A stretch of DNA of 64,000 bases, from the NCBI GenBank assembly GCA_033002965.1, contig JAURVB010005953.1:109005-173004 (forward strand), written 5' to 3'. Under the pieces are notes generated by a model. The model saw only the letters and a list, made by a program, of their open reading frames with translations, ran no database searches and was not told where the DNA came from. This DNA is from Piper betle (Eukaryota > Streptophyta > Magnoliopsida > Piperales > Piperaceae). Made by a program: the position numbers and the translations under genes. Shown in pieces: positions 58,941-64,000 of this stretch. Positions within the stretch are counted from its first letter, which is position 1. The number at the start of each line of letters is the position of its first letter.

Positions 58941-61476
58941 AATCCTTCTAAGGAAGAGAACGCATAGTACTAGCCAAGGCTCCCTAGCAATGCGCGGGCA
59001 TTAAATAAGGTTATTTATTAAAAAAGTATTGAGATAAACTCATTTAGAGTCTTCGTGTCTCAGAATAAGTGATAATGGTAAAAAAATACAAATAAAATTA
59101 GACGGTTTTGGAAAAAGTAAAGAGAGACAGAAGTGATACTTATGTTGTTTTTATTAATATATTTATAATAATGGTAAAAAAGAATATTTTATTATGGATT
59201 TGCTGTAATTTGGACGATTGAAAGATCTCATAATTGGGGAGTATTATTTGTTAAAAATTTCGTTGTTATTAGTTATGAAAAGTATATTTATCATTATTTT
59301 TTAAAGTAATTTATTGGTTTAAAAACTATAATTAAAGTCAAGCTAGAAAACCTCTATGCTTTCAAAGAGAAAGTAGATATGCAAAGAACAGCCTAACTAG
59401 ACTCTTAAAATTTAGTTAGAATACCACTTTTTATGAAAGAAATGAGCTTTACATGAGAGGTTTAGCATTTTCTTGGAATTGCATTCTTAATTTTTTAAAA
59501 TTTTTTTGGCTCTTTAATAGTCATGGACAAACACTCCTACAATCAATGAAAAACTTGAAGCTGATGCTCAATGCCAAAGAAAAACAATGGGAATGCACTA
59601 AAAGGTGTTCCTCTTTTGGGACCTAGGCAACAATTGACACTATCCTATTAGTTCTTTTCAAGAAGATGTGATAAGGAGTAATTGGCATTTTTTAAAAAAA
59701 ATACATGGTCAATGAAATTCACTGAGTAAGGCCAAAGCTGTTCAAGGCTTTGCCACAAGACTTATTCACATTGAAGTATATCATACCTGTCAACTATATT
59801 TTAAAATGATAATGAAAATTCCAACATAAATAAGTGTTTACATATCATCATTTCATTGGGTCTTAGTTAACTAATAAATGATCATAGAACAAATTTCAAT
59901 TCTTAAGATTAAATTGGCCAATATGTGGCATTTTTTCAACCAAGCCAAATGTTGCTCCTAGCTTGTTGAATTGCATGTGGTTTTGCACCTGGGTTGCATG
60001 GCTCCTTTGAAGAACTTATTGGTGTCGGGATGGACTGTCTGGTAGGGTAGGACACGTACAATAATGGGGAGGAATATCATAGAGGTGCAGATATTTGTTA
60101 TTAACAATTTTTTGTTTCCTGCATATATGTCATCAACAAGTGCATAATATAAGAAACCAGCCAGCAAGAAAATGTTGAATTGCTAATTATGAAACAAATT
60201 TAGCTCTTGGAAACATTTTTTTTAAAGCTTTTTGGTTGGAATATAAGTGGGTAGCTGTTATTTTATAATCCCTGTTTTTATGAAGAAGATGCAGAACAAG
60301 CAGTACCTGGCGATGAAACTGACAAGATGCTACTGATTGAAGCCCTTGATATCTGAGGACATAGGTGACTCAAATCAATCTTTGGTAAAGGTGATAAAAT
60401 TAGCCTGTACTATGTGGGCTTCCTCCTTGACAGTATTCAAATTTCAATTACACAATATATCCTAGAGTGCAAGCGCTGATTAGCATGTTCTACAGATAAA
60501 ATGGTCACCATTCTTTCCACCAGAGCATGGCTATCTTGTCTCACCTCAAACTGTACCATGGAGCCTTAGCAACAGAGCATGCCAGGGTATTAGAACCATA
60601 TAAGAGAAATAAAAATGATTCAATGACAAAGCCAAACCTCTCCTTCCTGGCTTGGGAATGTAAATACAAGCCTGGCAGAGCAATGACAAAGCCGTTCTCG
60701 GTAATAGTTTTTGCCATATGCGAGGTCAATTCATTTTGGTAAATGTGGCTCCGATTTTACCTTATAAAACTTACAAAAGCTGTATTTTTCTGCAAGCCTT
60801 GAAATCATTGCCATCTGACAAATTTATCTTATCCAAGTAGAGTGGACAAATTTCAGCACAGCAGAATCTGAATGAAAAATGCAAAGTAGTACGTATAAAC
60901 CATGTATGTTTTGGAAAGAAATTGGCTAGATGGTGCACCATCAGCACTGCTGCTATCTCAGAGACCCGGACCTCTCCATGTGGTATCTTTCAGTTAAGAC
61001 CAACTAAACGATGAAGGCTCTGGAAAACAAAAGTTGCCATGGAATATTTTTTAAATATTCCCAGATTCTACAAGCACTTGTTTGCTTCCAATACAATTCC
61101 ATGCATAGAGTCACTTAAGCAAACAAAGGATCAAGGTTACAAGATAAGAGAGCCTAGCAAGAACCACGTGTGGCAGTAAGATATCAAGCGCTTTAAACAT
61201 TTATTCTTCTTTATATTTTACTGCACTTTACTCAAAAGATTAGTTTCCAGGGCGTAACACTTTAGAGAGGAAAATGGTACTACACAACAAGGTCTCATTC
61301 TCTATGATGCGTGATCTTTTTAACTGATGATATTTTGGTTGCACAACATTAAAAGAGTTGTGGGCAACCAATAGTTTATATTTTGTGCTTAATCATTTCT
61401 CCTTATGATTTGTGAATGAACAATCTGCGGTGTTTCCCTTAAGATGACATGACACCGAATGTATCAGATCAGGTAC
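56193..61476. other. Long intergenic region between receptor kinase and PPR genes
   Basis: More than 5 kb of AT-rich DNA. It has a long (AT)n run at 58900-58937, degenerate GAGTCGAACC motifs near 57120-57560 like the MITE-related sequence at 27.1-27.7 kb, and no supportable coding sequence. The right end should include the PPR gene's 3' untranslated region. Confidence 0.5.
58900..58937. repeat. (AT)n microsatellite
   Basis: About 38 bp of perfect TA/AT dinucleotides. Confidence 0.95.
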
Positions 61477-63954
61477 CTAGCAGCATGCACAAGAGCAGCC
61501 AAGAGACTTCATAGCCGTTTCTAACCTTCTCAATGTATCATAGATCAAGTCCGTTTGTGGGTGAGATCTGTCACCAGCAACAAATGCGTGTACATAATTT
61601 CCAACTTGGATCCAACTGCAACCAGGGCTCTTTCTCCCCTTACGCCTCATCTTTTCTCTTACTTCCTTCACATCTCTCCACTTTCCTGCTGCTGCGTAAG
61701 TGTTTGAGAGGGTAACATAGTTCCCAAGGTTCCTAGGTTCCAAATAGGAGAGCCTCTCTAAAAGAACTTCTCCAAGTTCGATGTTATTATGTTGTCTACA
61801 TGAAGCAAGCAATGAACCCAGAATAGGTGCATCAGGTTCCATGGGCATTTCCGCAACCAGTGCAAGACTGTCATTTATCTTACCATCGCCAGAAAGAAGT
61901 CTGACCACACAACCATAGTGCTCCTCGTTGGGTCTTAAATTGTATTGTGTTAATATTTGATTGAATACATTCAACCCCTCATACACCATTCCGGTATAAG
62001 CACAAGCAGACAAAACAGCAGTGAATGTTATATCATCAGGTCTTACTCCTTCCTTCTGCATTTGTTGAAAGAGAGTGAGAGCTTTGACAGCGAGGCCATG
62101 AGATGCGTATCCAGACATCATCGAGTTATACAGTGCGGTCTCCTTCTCAAGCACTCCTTCGAAGATCTTCTCCGCTGTACTGATATCTCCACATTTTGCA
62201 TACATATCTATTAGTGAAGTTACAACAGAGATAGAGTTGTGAAATGCATGCCTAGTTACATGCCCATGAACAGCCTTGCCACAGGTCAAGGAAGCTAAAT
62301 TGGCACAGGCTGACAGAATACTAGTGATGCTCATAGCATTAGGTTTGTATCCCACATCTTGCATTTGCCGAAAGGTTTCAACCGCCTTATCTAAACAACC
62401 ATTTTGAGCAAAACCTGATATCAGGGTTGTCCAGGATACTATGTTAGGCAGCACGCCAGACTCTTCCATCTGCATCAACACATTCTCAGCTTCACTCATC
62501 TGTCCATTTTTCATCAACCCCAGCAAAAGAGAATTCCAAGAAACCACGTTTTGTAGCACCCCTTCGAGCTGCATTTGGTAAAACATTGTCAAGGCTTCGT
62601 CACTTAGCCCGGCCTGCGCATAAGATGCAATCATAGTGTTCCACATAACCTGATCTCTTTCCAAAGTAGAGTAAAAAATAGACCTTGCACCATCAATCCT
62701 TCGGCATTTCCCATACATATTTACGAGGTTACTGGCAACAACCAAATCAGACTCAAGGCTGTTTCTTACACAGTAGCCATGAGCTTGCCGTCCCAGCTTC
62801 AGATCACATGAATCAGCAGAAGCTGACAGTATAGACGATAGAGTGACAGAATCAAATCTCAAACCCTCTGACCTCATTCTCCTACACCCATCAATTGCCA
62901 ACTCCACCTGCCCATCTTGCACATACCCAGAAACCATCAAATTCCAGGCAACCACATCCCTCTCGGCCATCTTCCAAAACACCACCTCTGCATCCCCCAT
63001 GGCACCAACCTTCGCATAAAAGTTGATCAGAGAGCTACCCAGAACATTATCCAGCTCCAAACCACTCACAACCGCCACAGCATGACCTTGTCTCCCTTCA
63101 ATTGCAGCTCCCAGATTAGCAGACGCAGAGAGGAAGCTGGAAACAGTGACCCGAGTTGGCTCCACCCCTTCCACCCTCATACCCAGAAAAACCTCCACTG
63201 CTTCCCCATCCATCCTGTTCTGCACACAGCTCACAATCATGGTGTTCCAAGCAACCGAGTTCCTCACAAGCATTCCATCAAACACCTTCCGACCACCGAC
63301 AACCTCCCCGCATTTCCCGTACATGTCTACCAAGCCGCTCGAAACGAACACGCACAAACCGAAGCCAAGCTTCAACACGTACCCATGAACTGTTTTCCCG
63401 AACCCAGCATCGGCCAGAGCCGAGCAGGCCTTCAACGCATATGGAACGACGAAATTATCCGGCAAGATCCCATTTTTAAACATGTCACAGTACATCGCCA
63501 GCGCCACCTCGTTCATCCCGAGCTTGCAGTACAGCCCGATCATGGCCGACCAAGAGAAGACGTTCTGCACCCGCAACCTGTCAAACAAGCTCTGGGCGGC
63601 GTCGAGCGCGCCGCACTTGGAGTAGAAGATGACCAGCTTGGTGTGGACGTAGTGGTTGCCGGCGAAGCGAGGGCCGCTCTTGAGGACGCGGGCGTGGAGC
63701 TGACGGCCGGGTAGGAGGGCGCGGGCGTAGACGCAGCACTGGAGGAGCTCGGCGTAGATGTCCGGGCCGGTGTGGAAGGTGGAGAGGAGCTCGGCGTGGG
63801 AGAGGAGGGAGAAGGCGTCGGCGAGCAGGGCTTGGTTGCAGAGCGCGGCAATGCGTCGGAAGTAGGCGGTGTATCCGCCGCCGGCGTGGGGGGTGATGAA
63901 GCGTTGGTGGTGTGGGGGGAGGAGATGGGGGGAAGGCAGAGGGAAGCCATTCAT
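61477..63954 (-). CDS. CRR21: PLS-class PPR protein, CRR21-like RNA-editing factor
   Basis: One uninterrupted frame of 825 residues, intronless as is usual for plant PPR genes. The N-terminal ~45 residues are Pro/His/Ala-rich without PPR motifs and could be an organelle transit peptide. PPR repeats of P, L and S type follow from about residue 65 (VFSWSAMIGLYCKLGMNEVA, DVVAWNLMVSGYVQDGQVE, VVSWNSLLLGLMKNGQMSEA, IVSWTTLISGFAQNGCLDKA). The C-terminus is an E/E+ domain (GNYVTLSNTYAAAGKWRDV, GCSWIQVGNYVHAFVAGD); there is no DYW deaminase. Overall order and several blocks (NFVVPYALKACSALADAGFG, GVEPTRVTVSSFLSASANL) resemble Arabidopsis CRR21, which is required for editing of the chloroplast ndhD transcript; an E-only protein would need a DYW partner. 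Orthology is inferred from recalled similarity. Unlike its neighbours, this gene has no frame break. Confidence 0.88.
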   Translation of the reverse strand: MNGFPLPSPHLLPPHHQRFITPHAGGGYTAYFRRIAALCNQALLADAFSLLSHAELLSTFHTGPDIYAELLQCCVYARALLPGRQLHARVLKSGPRFAGNHYVHTKLVIFYSKCGALDAAQSLFDRLRVQNVFSWSAMIGLYCKLGMNEVALAMYCDMFKNGILPDNFVVPYALKACSALADAGFGKTVHGYVLKLGFGLCVFVSSGLVDMYGKCGEVVGGRKVFDGMLVRNSVAWNTMIVSCVQNRMDGEAVEVFLGMRVEGVEPTRVTVSSFLSASANLGAAIEGRQGHAVAVVSGLELDNVLGSSLINFYAKVGAMGDAEVVFWKMAERDVVAWNLMVSGYVQDGQVELAIDGCRRMRSEGLRFDSVTLSSILSASADSCDLKLGRQAHGYCVRNSLESDLVVASNLVNMYGKCRRIDGARSIFYSTLERDQVMWNTMIASYAQAGLSDEALTMFYQMQLEGVLQNVVSWNSLLLGLMKNGQMSEAENVLMQMEESGVLPNIVSWTTLISGFAQNGCLDKAVETFRQMQDVGYKPNAMSITSILSACANLASLTCGKAVHGHVTRHAFHNSISVVTSLIDMYAKCGDISTAEKIFEGVLEKETALYNSMMSGYASHGLAVKALTLFQQMQKEGVRPDDITFTAVLSACAYTGMVYEGLNVFNQILTQYNLRPNEEHYGCVVRLLSGDGKINDSLALVAEMPMEPDAPILGSLLASCRQHNNIELGEVLLERLSYLEPRNLGNYVTLSNTYAAAGKWRDVKEVREKMRRKGRKSPGCSWIQVGNYVHAFVAGDRSHPQTDLIYDTLRRLETAMKSLGCSCACC

Positions 63955-63989
63955 GGCGGGTGGGAGGTGAAGAATGAAGATATGGTGTC

Positions 63990-64000
63990 TTTTATATATA
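63990..64000 (-). promoter_or_regulatory. Possible TATA box of the PPR gene
   Basis: The minus strand reads TATATATAAAAG about 36-46 bp before the ATG. It lies at the edge of the window, so the context is cut off. Confidence 0.35.

Noticed and set aside
62917..63950. Plus-strand 265-codon frame and a second minus-strand 136-codon frame over the PPR gene
   Set aside because: They are other-frame readings of the 825-codon PPR gene.
1..64000. CRISPR arrays, bacterial operons, viral or endogenous-virus genes, rRNA and tRNA genes
   Set aside because: I looked for repeat-spacer arrays, capsid or polymerase motifs and tRNA box A/B patterns by eye and saw none; a tRNAscan and Rfam search would settle the RNA part.

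Overview
The window is nuclear DNA from a flowering plant. The genes have many short GT-AG introns, the intergenic DNA is very AT-rich, and the families are plant ones (LEUNIG, CRR21-type PPR, LRR-III receptor kinase, plant SERINC). The very GC-rich, intron-poor receptor kinase and PPR genes next to AT-rich genes suggest a monocot; that is an inference, and I cannot name the species.

Layout. 0.1-1.3 kb (+): 3' half of an isopenicillin-N-synthase-like 2OG-Fe(II) oxygenase. 1.8-2.7 kb: a GC-rich foldback, Mutator-like element. 3.8-6.7 kb (+): a type II DnaJ gene with a 67-bp tandem array just upstream. 7.3-11.2 kb (-): a 12-exon SERINC membrane-protein gene, convergent with DnaJ. 15.3-21.15 kb (-): a TFIIS-central/SPOC domain protein with a 5' leader exon. 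23.1-25.2 kb (-): a T2-RNase-fold protein without catalytic histidines. 28.9-30.6 kb (-): a broken paralogue of it carrying a hAT-type MITE. 37.0-44.6 kb (-): an 18-exon LEUNIG-type corepressor gene. 45-53 kb: repeats, including a second foldback element and a TRIM with an initiator-tRNA primer site. 53.8-56.2 kb (+): an LRR-III receptor-like kinase. 61.5-64.0 kb (-): an intronless CRR21-like PPR protein. Long stretches between have no gene I can support.

The genes are unrelated housekeeping and regulatory genes, as is normal for a plant chromosome arm; they do not form one pathway or cluster. The only local duplication is the RNase-like pair.

Sequence quality. Five of the seven full-length genes other than the PPR contain one-base losses, mostly in homopolymer runs, and the LEUNIG gene contains one gained base. 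The protein in the next frame is fully conserved each time. I count 15 losses and 1 gain, nine of the losses in the receptor kinase. Uncorrected long-read indels explain this better than independent pseudogenisation, so the broken frames should not be read as biology until re-sequenced.

I found no clearly new biological system. The most interesting items are the foldback element family, the catalytically dead RNase T2 lineage, the GC-AG intron in LEUNIG, and the tandem TRIM.
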